Positions 33,904-42,998 of a stretch of DNA of 50,016 nucleotides are shown one piece after another; within the stretch, counting starts at the first letter, position 1; each line of letters begins with the position of its first letter. Under the pieces are notes generated by a model. It made no database searches. It worked only from the letters and a program-made list of their open reading frames with translations, and had not been told where the DNA came from. The DNA is from Idiomarina sp. GTDB taxonomy: Bacteria > Pseudomonadota > Gammaproteobacteria > Enterobacterales > Alteromonadaceae. The position numbers and the translations under genes are program-made. The stretch is from the NCBI GenBank assembly GCA_022565355.1, contig JAIUMU010000009.1, positions 1 to 50,016 on the forward strand, read 5' to 3'.

Positions 33904-35832
33904 ATGAAAACAGCAATATCGGCATTACTGCTAAATGCAATTATTGCAACGAATAGCCATGCATCTACGAAAGTGACTATAGAAGTAAGTGATGCTTTCG
34001 GCATAAATGATGGTTTAGACAACATCGGTATTTATGATTCAACATCCGTCCGTGGATTTGATTTAGCTGCGGCTGGCAATTACAGATTGAATGGTACCTA
34101 TTTTGTAAAAAGCTCAGGTATAAGCCATTTTTTTGTTCAGTCAACAACAGTTCATATTGGTTTAGGTGTGGCGGGTATGGATTTTCCCGGCCCTTCCGGA
34201 GTAATTAACTTTCAGTTGCATAATCCAAAACCTGATGAGCAAAACCAATGGCGTACTGGAATTGAGCAGTTTGGTACGTACTTTAATGAAGTTCATTTGA
34301 AGGGAGCATCACCTGATGGCCGCTATAGTTATTCCGCAGGAGTTGCTTTGGAAAGCAATAGAAGTACTGCTCAGGGGGGAACCGGGCACACAACATTAAT
34401 TGCAGGTACTGCCCGTTACGTACCTAATGCGAATAGTCGCTGGCAATGGTTTGCTGGCGAATACGCCTATGAAAGAGCTAGCAGCTTCATGATTAAATTA
34501 TCCCAGCAGGCTACAGCTTTACCTTCTGCCATAAAGCGTGAGCGTTATCTCGGTCAAAGTTGGGCTAAAGAGACAGGTCAGCGTCGTATTGCAGGTGTAT
34601 TGCAACAACAGCACCTGACGAAGGATTGGAGTTTGCATTCGTCCCTAGTCTTTTCAGAGGATGATCCGAATATGACTTTCACTCAATTATTTACTGACGT
34701 TCAGCCTTTCGGCCAGGCACAAAGCAGTTATTTTGTGGCTGGCAAGCAGCGATTTACTGCTTGGTCGGGAGAAAGCAAACTGATACGAGATTGGCAACAG
34801 CATGGGTATAGACACAGGCTTGCGATGGCAGTTCGCGGCCGCAACAGTAGTAACGATTATGGAGGTAATATATTACTAAATACCGGACAAGTGCTACTGG
34901 GAGAGCAGCCATCTGAGCAGCCGATACCAGACTGGCAGTCACTCAGACCACAATTACATGACGAGGTAAGGCAGTACGGACTGGGGCTGGCTTATGCACT
35001 GCAGTGGCCAAATCAGTTACAATTGAGCACCGGATTGATGCTACAAAGTTATAAGAAGTTGCTAGCTGCACCAACACAACCGACCGAATCATATGATGAA
35101 CAATTACTGTTACCTAATTTCAGTCTCACTTATCCAATGTTTGACCGTTGGTTGCTGTACAGCAGCTATAGCAAAGGCTTGGAAGAGTCAGGTATTGCAC
35201 CAGCGAGCACGGCAAATCCGGGACAGGTTTTAGCGGCCGTTCAGTCAAAGCAGAAAGAGTTCGGCATCAAAGGCAGCGTGATGAAAAACCTCACACTGAT
35301 AGCGAGTGCATTTAAAACTGAGAAACAGTTTGCAGGTGTGGATCCTGCCTCCAATATGTACCAGTTGATTGGGCAAGTTAGTCATCAGGGAGCAGAGCTG
35401 TCGTTAACAGGTGCGCTTAACTCAGAATGGCACTGGCTGGCAGGTGGCGTTTACACCACCGCAAAGCTGGACCGAACCATTCAAACTGCATTAGGCGATG
35501 AGCCTGTTGGCGTACCAAATCTAAAACTGATCAGCCACCTACTTTATAACCCAAGTTGGTCAGCTGGATTACAGTTTGATCTAAACCTGGACCATGTTGG
35601 TCGCCGAGCTGTCGGCAGCAGGGTTATGTCAGATGGGAAGCAGTTACAAGCCGGAAGTTACACTACTGTGGATCTTGGGTTCCGCTATCGAGTGCCTGCA
35701 CTACCAGCGCTGGAACTAAGAGGGCAAGTATTCAATGTGTTTGATAAATTCAGTTGGCATGTCAGTTCCTCAGAATCATTAACCTACATTCCTGGTCGAA
35801 GCTTCCGGTTACGATTACATTACAATTTCTAA
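33904..35832 (+). CDS. TonB-dependent outer-membrane receptor
   Basis: About 643 residues from ATG 33904, preceded by GGAGAAATAGA, with signal peptide MKTAISALLLNAIIATNSHA. The open frame starts at 33817, but that part does not resemble a leader. The plug region has a reduced form (SVRGFDLAAAGNYRLNGTYF, then MDFPGPSGVINFQL). The barrel ends correctly with ELRGQVFNVFDKFSWHV and then YIPGRSFRLRLHYNF, including the terminal phenylalanine. It is probably intact. The ligand is unknown. Confidence 0.82.
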   Translation: MKTAISALLLNAIIATNSHASTKVTIEVSDAFGINDGLDNIGIYDSTSVRGFDLAAAGNYRLNGTYFVKSSGISHFFVQSTTVHIGLGVAGMDFPGPSGVINFQLHNPKPDEQNQWRTGIEQFGTYFNEVHLKGASPDGRYSYSAGVALESNRSTAQGGTGHTTLIAGTARYVPNANSRWQWFAGEYAYERASSFMIKLSQQATALPSAIKRERYLGQSWAKETGQRRIAGVLQQQHLTKDWSLHSSLVFSEDDPNMTFTQLFTDVQPFGQAQSSYFVAGKQRFTAWSGESKLIRDWQQHGYRHRLAMAVRGRNSSNDYGGNILLNTGQVLLGEQPSEQPIPDWQSLRPQLHDEVRQYGLGLAYALQWPNQLQLSTGLMLQSYKKLLAAPTQPTESYDEQLLLPNFSLTYPMFDRWLLYSSYSKGLEESGIAPASTANPGQVLAAVQSKQKEFGIKGSVMKNLTLIASAFKTEKQFAGVDPASNMYQLIGQVSHQGAELSLTGALNSEWHWLAGGVYTTAKLDRTIQTALGDEPVGVPNLKLISHLLYNPSWSAGLQFDLNLDHVGRRAVGSRVMSDGKQLQAGSYTTVDLGFRYRVPALPALELRGQVFNVFDKFSWHVSSSESLTYIPGRSFRLRLHYNF

Positions 35833-35854
35833 CTATATTAAGGGGTTATCAGCA

Positions 35855-35891
35855 GTTAGGCTTATGGTGAATGCTAAATCATAAGCCTAAC
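35855..35891 (+). terminator. 12-bp perfect hairpin after the TonB receptor
   Basis: GTTAGGCTTATG and CATAAGCCTAAC pair fully around a 13-base loop, 22 bases after the receptor stop. There is no T run. It probably stabilises or ends the message. Confidence 0.5.
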
Positions 35892-35977
35892 AGGTTCGAC
35901 CCAAGAGCAAGCAACATAGTCTTCTTTAAAGTTCATCGTGATTTCTTTTAAGTAAATTTGCTTAAACGGAACTTCTG

Positions 35978-36325
35978 ATGAGTTCTTCGCGCATGAAAAG
36001 ATATGCCTCATCAGAGAAATTTAGAGAAGCATATCAAAGTATCTTCAAGTGGCCTAAGTGCGCTAATGGGCACTTGAGATTGCATCATGGCCAATATGAT
36101 GCGTTATATCGATGTACAACTGGTTTAGGTTGTAACGCTAAACCTAGGGTATGTGCTTCATGTGGATCACCTACTATTGATAGTTGGTTTAAAAGTGTTT
36201 GTAATAATCCAGATTGCCGTGGAGAAACTCCGATATGTGATAAATGTGGCAGACCTATGAGAAAGCGACAGGGTAGGTTTGGTACTTTTTGGGGATGTTC
36301 TGGGTACTGCATTATAAACGATTAA
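35978..36325 (+). CDS. orphan zinc-finger protein with topoisomerase-type C4 finger
   Basis: A 115-residue basic protein. Three cysteine groups are visible: around C28, C46 and C52; C59/C62 with C75/C80; and C87/C90 with C107/C111. The last module (ICDKCGRPMRKRQGRFGTFW then GCSGY) matches the topoisomerase I C-terminal zinc finger, which binds single-stranded DNA. Such fingers usually end helicases or topoisomerases, so this may be the detached tail of a larger protein or a small DNA-binding protein. Confidence 0.6.
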   Translation: MSSSRMKRYASSEKFREAYQSIFKWPKCANGHLRLHHGQYDALYRCTTGLGCNAKPRVCASCGSPTIDSWFKSVCNNPDCRGETPICDKCGRPMRKRQGRFGTFWGCSGYCIIND

Positions 36326-36439
36326 TGTCGCCATACACGAAAGTACCTTTTATAAATAGATAGCTTATCATTGAAAAATGGAAAGTGTGGAAGACTTCCC
36401 TGGAGAGGCAAAGATCTGAAGTGACCAGCTTTCAGCCAA

Positions 36440-36693
36440 ATCCACTTGCTCGAACGATAGAAGAAGCTGTCGCTGTTGTTGAGCAAGATGCGCTTGCATG
36501 CTTTTTCGGATAGCTGTGAGCTACATAGCGATTGAAGTTGTTTCAGTACGTATTTAGCTATCAGAAACTGCATAAATCATGATCTATGCAGTGATTATTC
36601 ATATTTGTAGCTGATTGAGCAGAGAAGCAGTTCAGAAGTTGAATTTGCACTTGTATCGGGTACGGTTTAGCACTTTAATCATTATTAAAGTGC
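36440..36693 (+). repeat. diverged repeat module, copy A (gene end plus hairpin)
   Basis: The stretch encodes a tail RTIEEAVAVVEQDALACFFG followed by a stop, then aactgcataaatc and a hairpin GCACTTTAAT-catt-ATTAAAGTGC (36670-36693). Copy B at 39395-39621 has the related tail MIDEAVTIVENDENACFFR, the same aactgcataaatc, and a hairpin with the same core and a different loop. The two share order and spacing but are clearly diverged. Confidence 0.55.
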
Positions 36694-36816
36694 AAATTCA
36701 TTTGTGACACCTGCGTGCTTAATGGCTACTTGTTATTGAGTGTCTAGATAAATGGTAGCGGTTCAGTCACTACCGAACTGGTGGAGTTTCACTGCTCTTT
36801 AAAACGAGGGGCTTAA

Positions 36817-36918
36817 ATGGCTATTTCTCACCCTTACAAAGCCGCAGTAGACACTTTAAGCCAACTTAATGATGGAATACAGGTAGTAAAGGATCTGCCA
36901 ATACGCAACGGCCAGTAA
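36817..36918 (+). pseudogene. truncated 5' end of an unknown gene (33 codons)
   Basis: ATG follows an excellent ribosome site (GAGGGGCTTAA). The frame reads [20 protein letters not shown], continues [13 protein letters not shown], then stops inside the convergent gene. The start looks real and the protein looks cut short. Confidence 0.35.
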
Positions 36919-37320
36919 TACGCATTTAACATAAAAGATCACCGATACTGGCGCATTGATATGATGCCAGACTAGAATGGTATCAGTATCATTCGGTTCA
37001 TCCTTATTTCCATACATCTTTCGCTTATAATAGTGCCAAGCTATTGTTTTATAAAGGTACTGAAGAAAATCAGTGATTAAAAACAAAAATATCAACCCTG
37101 CTGCTAAGGCTAAAGCATTGTCTAACTCATAAGTAGTGACATCGTCGACTTTTATCTCTTTTTTGAATAGCCAGATTATTCCGATCCCGGACAGTGCAAA
37201 GGTGCGTGCATTATCCGACACGCGAGTCGACGCATTATTAAACGCGCTTTTAATAACGCTCCACTTCGTTGCGCTGGTCTTTGTCATAATCCTACACCAA
37301 TTGTTTTCACGGGGTTTAGC
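36856..37320 (-). CDS. hypothetical membrane protein downstream of HU
   Basis: About 154 residues from ATG 37320, which overlaps the end of the HU gene by a few bases, so the genes are coupled. Two clear membrane segments are present: [20 protein letters not shown] and [20 protein letters not shown]. The N-terminal part is basic and soluble. No family recognised. Coupling to a DNA-binding HU protein is unusual for a membrane protein. Confidence 0.55.
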   Translation of the reverse strand, partial: AKPRENNWCRIMTKTSATKWSVIKSAFNNASTRVSDNARTFALSGIGIIWLFKKEIKVDDVTTYELDNALALAAGLIFLFLITDFLQYLYKTIAWHYYKRKMYGNKDEPNDTDTILVWHHINAPVSVIFYVKCVLLAVAYWQILYYLYSIIKLA

Positions 37321-37603
37321 CATGTCCATCATCGTCCACATTGAGCTTTAATTTGGGAGAAGCTTTGAATGAAGGTATCTTAGCCGAAGCGATTTCAATA
37401 TTTTGACCCGTTTGTGGATTGCGTCCGGTGCGAGCAGAGCGCTGACGAACTGAGAATGTACCAAATCCTACAAGTGCAACTTGATCACCTTCTTTTAATG
37501 CAGCAGTGACCGCTTCAGTCAAAGCGTCAATTACTCTGGCTGCCGCTGCTTTTGATATCCCAGCTTCTTCAGATATCCTATTTATTAATTCTGCCTTATG
37601 CAT
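37316..37603 (-). CDS. HU family DNA-binding protein
   Basis: A 95-residue protein with the whole HU fold: [40 protein letters not shown] (DNA-binding arm start) and [20 protein letters not shown]. The tail [13 protein letters not shown] is slightly acidic. It bends and compacts DNA. Island-borne HU-type proteins may help integrase or replication complexes; this is inference. Confidence 0.93.
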   Translation of the reverse strand: MHKAELINRISEEAGISKAAAARVIDALTEAVTAALKEGDQVALVGFGTFSVRQRSARTGRNPQTGQNIEIASAKIPSFKASPKLKLNVDDDGHG

Positions 37604-37875
37604 GAATTCTAAAATCCCTTATATTAGTTGTTCTATTTAGTAATAACGGCTTTTTCGTTTAATTGAAAGGGGTAGCTAATGTTGCTTCGTATTGTTAATG
37701 CCTGATTTATGCGCTGTTACGGCAATAAGCGCAATTTGTAGTTACCTTTAGGCTATATTAGTATAAATGAGTATAACTAACAAGCTTCCGCTTCACATGT
37801 AGTGGCCAATTTTACTTGACCACTACAAAGTGCTTGCAAGCAGATACCCTGCAAGGGGCCAAGAGAATTACACTT
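37604..37875. other. 272-base intergenic stretch with an inverted repeat
   Basis: An 8-bp inverted repeat TGTAGTGG/CCACTACA (37798-37827, 14-base loop) lies just after the 3' end of the DUF2235 gene. CTTGCAAGCAG with CTGCAAGG follows it. These may terminate transcription of the minus-strand gene ending at 37876. Nothing else is supported. Confidence 0.35.
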
Positions 37876-38910
37876 TTAACTACCCACAGTTAAATTACCC
37901 CAACCGAATTCTTCTACAAGGGCTTTTAATTTCGGTGGCCGATAGCTTGAATCTGACAAATAACGTTCTTTTACACTAGGGTGAATTTTTGTGGGTTTAT
38001 CTTTAAAAACTAACTGCCTGTGTAATGGCTGTCTACGCCGATAAACATGTTTTCTGGATTTGTGTAATTGACCTTTCCTGTCAGCAGTCAAATTGTTTCG
38101 AATATGAGGTTCAGTAATCAAATCAGCGCTATTAGCTTCGTCCAGCATCCATTTGAGAGGCGTATCTGATGCTCGAATTCCGTTTTCATCAGGCGGATAG
38201 GAGCCACCAACGTCTGCGTGCACACCCGCAAACCAGATTTGTTTTATATCGACTTCTGGCCTAGGTAGCCAGATAGTGGGTTCAAAGTCAGTACGTTGCT
38301 CATCTATTGCCATAGCATGACGCACTATCGAAACATTAGAACCCATTTTCGTATCATAAAACTCATCATTCCTATCAAATAATCCCATCAAACTGAATGG
38401 AATACCTAATGCACCAACAGTGTCCCAGACTCCTATGAAATGGACTTCACGAGAAGGGTGGCTATGCTTGTCTCTGAAAGCCTTAGCAGCAACCTCACTT
38501 GGCTTATTTTTATCCTGAGGGCTTTTGTAAATTTTCCAGGCTTCTGCAATAAGACGAGCGTCTTGCCGTTTTAGAATGCCACAGTTATTAATTAGCCCAC
38601 TTAAAGCCCTGACCGTATATGCACCACGGCTGAAACCAAACAGGAATATTTTATCATTTGGCTGATAATTCTGAACAATATAACGATACCCATCCAGAAT
38701 GTTTTTATGAATTCCACTTCCAGTCACACCCGCACAAAGTTTGTTATGATATGAGCCTAATCCCCAGTCGTAAAAGACATGTTGTTTAAGGCCATTATCA
38801 CTTGGTTTAATTGCTCTAGCTAGCATCAATACATTCGTCGGGAAATCCTTTTCCAGATCCTCCTCAGGTCGGTTCCAGGTTCCGTCTGCACAGATAACAA
38901 GGTTTGCCAT
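37876..38910 (-). CDS. DUF2235 alpha/beta hydrolase (Tle1-like phospholipase family)
   Basis: A 344-residue protein. It starts MANLVICADGTWNRPEEDLE and has nucleophile S94 in FGFSRGAYTVRALSG. GVWDTVGALGIPF, then GVHADVGGSYPPDE, supply the acidic region, and a C-terminal KIHPSVKERY gives the likely histidine. This is the DUF2235 family, which includes type VI secretion lipase effectors. No secretion, VgrG or immunity gene is nearby, so an effector role is unproven; a housekeeping or defence lipase is possible. Confidence 0.85.
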   Translation of the reverse strand: MANLVICADGTWNRPEEDLEKDFPTNVLMLARAIKPSDNGLKQHVFYDWGLGSYHNKLCAGVTGSGIHKNILDGYRYIVQNYQPNDKIFLFGFSRGAYTVRALSGLINNCGILKRQDARLIAEAWKIYKSPQDKNKPSEVAAKAFRDKHSHPSREVHFIGVWDTVGALGIPFSLMGLFDRNDEFYDTKMGSNVSIVRHAMAIDEQRTDFEPTIWLPRPEVDIKQIWFAGVHADVGGSYPPDENGIRASDTPLKWMLDEANSADLITEPHIRNNLTADRKGQLHKSRKHVYRRRQPLHRQLVFKDKPTKIHPSVKERYLSDSSYRPPKLKALVEEFGWGNLTVGS

Positions 38911-39394
38911 GATCTAATCCTCTTGATCCACTCCGCGACGGATCGTGTGATTGTTCAAATGTAAGTCGGAAAACGAACTCCATACCTCACACAGCAGCAA
39001 TTCGTTAGTAACCATACACCCCAATGGTTCTATCCAGCTGTCGTTGGTTGCTTCAATTGAGCCAATTGAACTAACCAGTTTTATTTCCGACATTGTTGTT
39101 CAACAAATTAAAAAGACATAAAAACAGCTTGTTTGAGCATGCTCTATACTGCCATGTTGAAGACGTCTGAGCACTGGACGCATGCGCCACAAAACTGGAG
39201 CGTGACGCCGCACCAACTGGCTGGCTCATCTCCTCGGCCGCTGAGTCTTTTTTTATGCCCTTTACTCTGCAAGCCATTAAAAATAGTTCAGCTTTACTTT
39301 CTTGGCAAATTGCAATTTTTACCGGGCGTGATGACTATTTGTGCTGTTGCGGGAACTGGGCTAGGTTGTAGTGACAGTCTTATCAAACTGCCAA
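38911..39394. other. 484-base gap with decayed coding sequence
   Basis: No intact gene. One plus-strand frame carries a coding-like run (ALDACATKLERDAAPTGWLI, then further residues) broken by stops. It continues in phase toward the copy B tail at 39395. This looks like one decayed gene. Confidence 0.35.
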
Positions 39395-39621
39395 GATGAT
39401 TGATGAAGCTGTAACGATCGTCGAGAACGATGAGAATGCATGCTTCTTCAGGTAGCACTGAAAAAATCGAATGCGAGCAAATTACTTGTCTAAACTGCAT
39501 AAATCGAAAGGTATGCACTGTTTATTAGGTTTCGTGCTACGAAGTGCTTGAAAGCTGCGTAAGTACTGATTTTGTACCCATAACCAGTGCGGACAAGCAC
39601 TTTAATAGCTGTTAAAGTGCT
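39395..39621 (+). repeat. diverged repeat module, copy B
   Basis: A tail MIDEAVTIVENDENACFFR with a stop is followed by aactgcataaatc, then the hairpin AGCACTTTAA/TTAAAGTGCT (39596-39621) with a 6-base loop. It corresponds part for part to copy A at 36440-36693. The stem core GCACTTTAA is kept while the loop differs. Confidence 0.55.
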
Positions 39622-39728
39622 AAATATAGTGGTCTATTACTGAGCCCTATGATTACCTGACCACATTGTTTAAAGAACTCCCCACAGCTGATACACCAGA
39701 CAAGTTGGCGCAGCTGCTAAGCTTACGA

Positions 39729-39775
39729 TTCAGCAAAAAACGAGCTTTACACAGCCTGTCCCAAAAGCGGACATC
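39729..39775 (+). mobile_element. remnant of an IS1182-type right end
   Basis: The sequence attcagcaaaaaacgag, then acacag-ctgt and ccaaaagc-gacat, follows the right end of the intact IS1182 element (about 21170-21215) with a few substitutions and a 2-base deletion. The transposase gene is absent. It is probably a relic of a related, older insertion. The similarity reaches some bases beyond the apparent terminal repeat. Confidence 0.5.
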
Positions 39776-40097
39776 TCTAATTCAAATAAGTGCAATTTGC
39801 ATGCTAGTGTTGGTAGTTGTGCTCGGATTACACATTCCAAAATATACTATTAGTAGGATTGGGTATTAAGCGGCAGCATATAAACCATACTTTTGGCTAT
39901 TAACGAATAAATGCTTAGTTGACGTTTTTAAACGTCAATAATTTTTACACTTATATTTATTCCTTTCACCCCAAGAGCAATTAGTCTATTGAAATATTTA
40001 CTTTTATTATATAGGCCTATTTTTTGCTTAATAATTAATCAAAGTTCTCGTGAAACATGCTTGATTACCTTTGATCTTGATTATTTAAGGACCAACA

Positions 40098-40793
40098 ATG
40101 AAAATTAAAACAATTTGTCGACTTGCTACCACGGCCCTAGTTTTTGCTCTTGCCGCCAGTGCTAACGCCACCCTGATAGACCGTGGCAATGGTCTGATTT
40201 ATGACTCTGACCAAGACATCACCTGGCTGCAAGATGCCAATTATGCCATGACTTCCGGCTACGACACTAATGGGCGTATGAACTGGGATGATGCCATAAC
40301 CTGGGTCACTAACTTAAGTTACGGCGGCTATGACGATTGGCGGCTGCCAATCATTACCGACAACGGTAATGATGGTTGTAACTTCTCATATGACGGCACC
40401 GACTGTGGTTATAACGTAGATACTTCTGGTTCCGAGTTGGCTTATATGTGGTATAACATTTTAGGTAATACGGCGTTATATGATACTAGCGGAAGTTATC
40501 AACCCCCAGGTTGGGGCTTGAGTTCCACCTCGGCCGATGGTGTTGGCTTTTTGAATCTTATGTCCTACGCCCACTGGTCGGGTGTTGAGTTCGCAACTAA
40601 TACTGATGGTGCGTGGGGCTTTCAGACCGGCTTTGGTTACCAAGGTGGCTACCTTAAGAGCGCTGAGTATTATGTGTGGGCTGTTCGCTCCGGTGATGTT
40701 ATTGTTGCAGCCGTTCCTGAACCTGTCACGCTGTTGTTGATGTTTGCAGGGTTAGTTGGTGTTGCAGGCGTAAGACACCGTCGTAACAGCTAA
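40098..40793 (+). CDS. PEP-CTERM sorted exported protein with DUF1566-like body
   Basis: A 231-residue protein. Signal peptide MKIKTICRLATTALVFALAA (cleavage after SANA). The body has DRGNGLIYDSDQDITWLQDA, YGGYDDWRLPIITDN and YYVWAVRSGD, the aromatic pattern of DUF1566/Lcl-type domains. The C-terminus VPEPVTLLLMFAGLVGVAGV with RHRRNS is a clear PEP-CTERM tail (PEP motif, hydrophobic helix, basic end) recognised by exosortase. No exosortase gene is in the window, so sorting depends on the host. Confidence 0.85.
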   Translation: MKIKTICRLATTALVFALAASANATLIDRGNGLIYDSDQDITWLQDANYAMTSGYDTNGRMNWDDAITWVTNLSYGGYDDWRLPIITDNGNDGCNFSYDGTDCGYNVDTSGSELAYMWYNILGNTALYDTSGSYQPPGWGLSSTSADGVGFLNLMSYAHWSGVEFATNTDGAWGFQTGFGYQGGYLKSAEYYVWAVRSGDVIVAAVPEPVTLLLMFAGLVGVAGVRHRRNS

Positions 40794-40833
40794 TTCTGAT
40801 GCTTTTAATTTTTGAGGGGACATTTCCTTCTCC

Positions 40834-40849
40834 CTCGGGCATGCCCGAG
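40834..40849 (+). terminator. 16-bp palindrome after the PEP-CTERM gene
   Basis: CTCGGGCATGCCCGAG is perfectly symmetrical and lies 41 bases after the stop. It forms a GC-rich hairpin without a T run. A terminator or message-stabilising role is likely. Confidence 0.5.
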
Positions 40850-41060
40850 AAATGCCATCAACGTTTTCTCAGACATAGTTAATTATCAATTAAATAAAAG
40901 TGTATTACCACTAAGGTGTTAAAAACTATGCACAAATAAGAACCTGCAAATACGGGAGTCTGTAGATGATTACTTGGTTCTTTGCCATACTATGGTAAGG
41001 CCTGAGACTTCCCGACACCTTTTATGGTAAAAATGTAACTAAGACCATAAGAGAAAAATC

Positions 41061-41357
41061 ATGGGTAAAGGTATCCGATATTCGGACGAATTTAAACAAG
41101 AAGCAGTGAACCAAGTGACGTTGCATGGCTACAGTGTCAACGACGTTTCAGAACGCCTTGGTATCAGCACCAAGACGCTGTATGGATGGCTTAAAAAGTT
41201 CTCAAAGCCGACAAAGAAACGAGAAGAAGAGCAAGACTTACGGGCTGAAATTGCGCGGCTTAAACGTGAGCTAAAACGCACTGAACAAGAACGAAATATA
41301 TTAAAGGAAGCCGCGGTGTTCTTTGCCAGCGAGTCAAAGAACGGTACCGGTTCATAA
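41061..41357 (+). CDS. IS3-family transposase OrfA
   Basis: A 98-residue protein. The helix-turn-helix YSDEFKQEAVNQVTLHGYSV, then NDVSERLGISTKTLYGWLKK, is followed by a leucine-zipper-like helix (LRAEIARLKRELKRTEQERN). The end NILKEAAVFFASESK is where ribosomes shift to the orfB frame. Confidence 0.9.
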   Translation: MGKGIRYSDEFKQEAVNQVTLHGYSVNDVSERLGISTKTLYGWLKKFSKPTKKREEEQDLRAEIARLKRELKRTEQERNILKEAAVFFASESKNGTGS

Positions 41358-41380
41358 AATCTCGTAGTTCACGTTATCCC

Positions 41381-42214
41381 GTGAGAGTTTTGTGCCGAAC
41401 ATTAAATGTTCACCCCAGCGGTTATTATGACTGGCTCAAGTCGCCAGTCAGCGCACGAGAGCGCGAAGACCAACAGCTATCGCAAAAAATTAAGCCGTTC
41501 TGGATTGAGAGCGGAGGCTTTCATGGCTATCGCAATATCTACATGGACTTTCGTGACAACGACCAGTACTGCGGTCGCGACCGCATTTTACGCTTGATGC
41601 GCACAGAGGGTATTCGGGCACAGCGTGGCTACAACGTACCTCGTGGGTATTATGGCGGCAAAACCGATATTGTTGCTGCTAACGAATTAAATCGTGAGTT
41701 TAACGTCGACCATCCAAATCAATGGTGGGTGACCGATATCACCTACATTAAAACGCACGAAGGTTTTCTGTTCCTGGTCGTCGTGATGGATTTATTTGCA
41801 CGTAACATCGTCGGTTGGTCAATGAGCGACCGGATGACAGAAGACTTAGCTATGCAGGCAATCACAGCGGCTTATTGGCGTCGAAAACCGCAGCACCAGG
41901 TACACTTGCACTCCGATCAAGGCTCTCAGTATTCTAGTCGGCAGTTCAGGAAGTTACTCGACGCATACAATATTAAGCCTAGTATGAGTCGCCGTGGTAA
42001 CTGTCACGACAATGCGGTTGCTGAGAGTTTTTTCAGTAATTTGAAGAAGGAAAAAATACGGCGTCGTATTTATCCAGATCGCGCTGAGGCCAAGCAGGCA
42101 GTGTTTCATTATATCGAGATGGTTTACAATCCGACTCGACGCCACACTAAAAATGATAGGGTGTCACCGAACAACTTTGAACGTGAATATTTTAAGAAGA
42201 TAGAAGGTGTCTAG
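41381..42214 (+). CDS. IS3-family transposase OrfB (DDE domain)
   Basis: A 277-residue frame from GTG. Upstream in-frame sequence continues into orfA (VKERYRFIKSRSSRYPVR), so the real product is an OrfAB fusion made by a -1 shift near cAAAGA (41335-41340). The DDE triad is in WWVTDITYIKTHEGF, HLHSDQGSQYSS and NAVAESFFSNLKKE. It is intact. Confidence 0.9.
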   Translation: MRVLCRTLNVHPSGYYDWLKSPVSAREREDQQLSQKIKPFWIESGGFHGYRNIYMDFRDNDQYCGRDRILRLMRTEGIRAQRGYNVPRGYYGGKTDIVAANELNREFNVDHPNQWWVTDITYIKTHEGFLFLVVVMDLFARNIVGWSMSDRMTEDLAMQAITAAYWRRKPQHQVHLHSDQGSQYSSRQFRKLLDAYNIKPSMSRRGNCHDNAVAESFFSNLKKEKIRRRIYPDRAEAKQAVFHYIEMVYNPTRRHTKNDRVSPNNFEREYFKKIEGV

Positions 42215-42340
42215 AAAATTTAGGCCTTACCAAATAGTGTAGTATTAAAAGTAAGTAGGGCCTTGTGCTTCAATCGTGATTTAAGCTAGAAGGTCTTTTA
42301 TCTCTAAGTTTATGAATAACAAAGTAAAGGAATGAAGTGC

Positions 42341-42922
42341 ATGAAGGTTAAAACAAAAAAAATTCTAGCTGCGGCTCTGATGGTAACAACATTCGGTGTT
42401 TCTGCTTCTATCGATGAGATTATGCGTAGAGCAGAAGATATTTCGAAATATCAAACTTTACTAACACACTCAGAAGCTAATATCCGATTATCAGCTTTAG
42501 ATACTATGCTGAAGTCTTCTGATACTACTATTCGCGAAATTGCCTATGCGGCAGGTATCTCTAGTGTTGATGATGTCACATTATCCATTACTCTACGAAA
42601 TCGTTTTAATGAGTTAAATCAGCTTACTGCCTTGATACATTACCCTGAGAGAATGGAGAATCTGGTTAGTGAATTTAGAAAATCAAATGGCGATTTTATT
42701 AACTTTAACGTAGATTCATATAATGAGAGTGCAGGTTCATTTCGAGTTAGAAGCTTATCAAGATCAAATGCTACCGGCAGTGGTAGTATCAATGGCTTAT
42801 CCGTGTCTATGCGCCAGGGAAGTTGCTCTATTAATGCTTCTTTTACAGAAAATGGCATTTTTGAAGGCATGTACTTCTGTACAGATGGAATGAGTGTCCC
42901 TGTTTCATTTAGAATAGATTGA
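42341..42922 (+). CDS. hypothetical exported protein
   Basis: About 193 residues from ATG 42341, chosen because AAAGGA lies 9 bases upstream, whereas it touches the earlier ATG at 42332. Signal peptide MKVKTKKILAAALMVTTFGV (cleavage near SAS). The following helical part includes DEIMRRAEDISKYQTLLTHS and TTIREIAYAAGISSVDDVTL. The C-terminal beta-rich region has two cysteines (QGSCSINASF, MYFCTDGMSV), likely a disulphide. The family is not recognised. It faces the envelope operon across a shared terminator. Confidence 0.6.
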   Translation: MKVKTKKILAAALMVTTFGVSASIDEIMRRAEDISKYQTLLTHSEANIRLSALDTMLKSSDTTIREIAYAAGISSVDDVTLSITLRNRFNELNQLTALIHYPERMENLVSEFRKSNGDFINFNVDSYNESAGSFRVRSLSRSNATGSGSINGLSVSMRQGSCSINASFTENGIFEGMYFCTDGMSVPVSFRID

Positions 42923-42934
42923 TTAAGCCGCTTC

Positions 42935-42980
42935 CCAAAAAATATGGCAACATACGCTTTAACTGTTGCCGTATTTTTGG
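42935..42980. terminator. bidirectional terminator between convergent genes
   Basis: CCAAAAAATATGGCAAC and GTTGCCGTATTTTTGG form a long stem (one wobble, one bulge) with an A run on one side and a T run on the other. It should stop transcription in both directions between 42922 and 42999. Confidence 0.75.
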
Positions 42981-42998
42981 AGAGAGCTGTAAATTCAT

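Larger units (their letters stand above)
40993..42232 (+). mobile_element. IS3-family insertion sequence
   Basis: About 1.24 kb. The left end tggtaaggcct...gacacc (from 40993) and the right end ggtgtc...aggccttacca (to 42232) are inverted repeats with substitutions in the middle. Inside are orfA and orfB in the usual overlapping -1 arrangement. No clear target duplication is seen. It is probably functional. Confidence 0.8.

Noticed and set aside
35855..35891. Hairpin ends GTTAGGC and GCCTAAC look like integron attC core sites
   Set aside because: The order is reversed compared with attC (which runs AAC to GTT), the stem is perfect with no extra-helical bases, and no integron integrase is present.
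37876..38910. Type VI secretion effector assignment for the DUF2235 protein
   Set aside because: No VgrG, PAAR, adaptor or immunity gene is adjacent, so only the hydrolase family is supported.
39666..39869. 67-codon frame ending in a hydrophobic helix
   Set aside because: It crosses the IS1182 end relic; the helix is short and there is no ribosome site.
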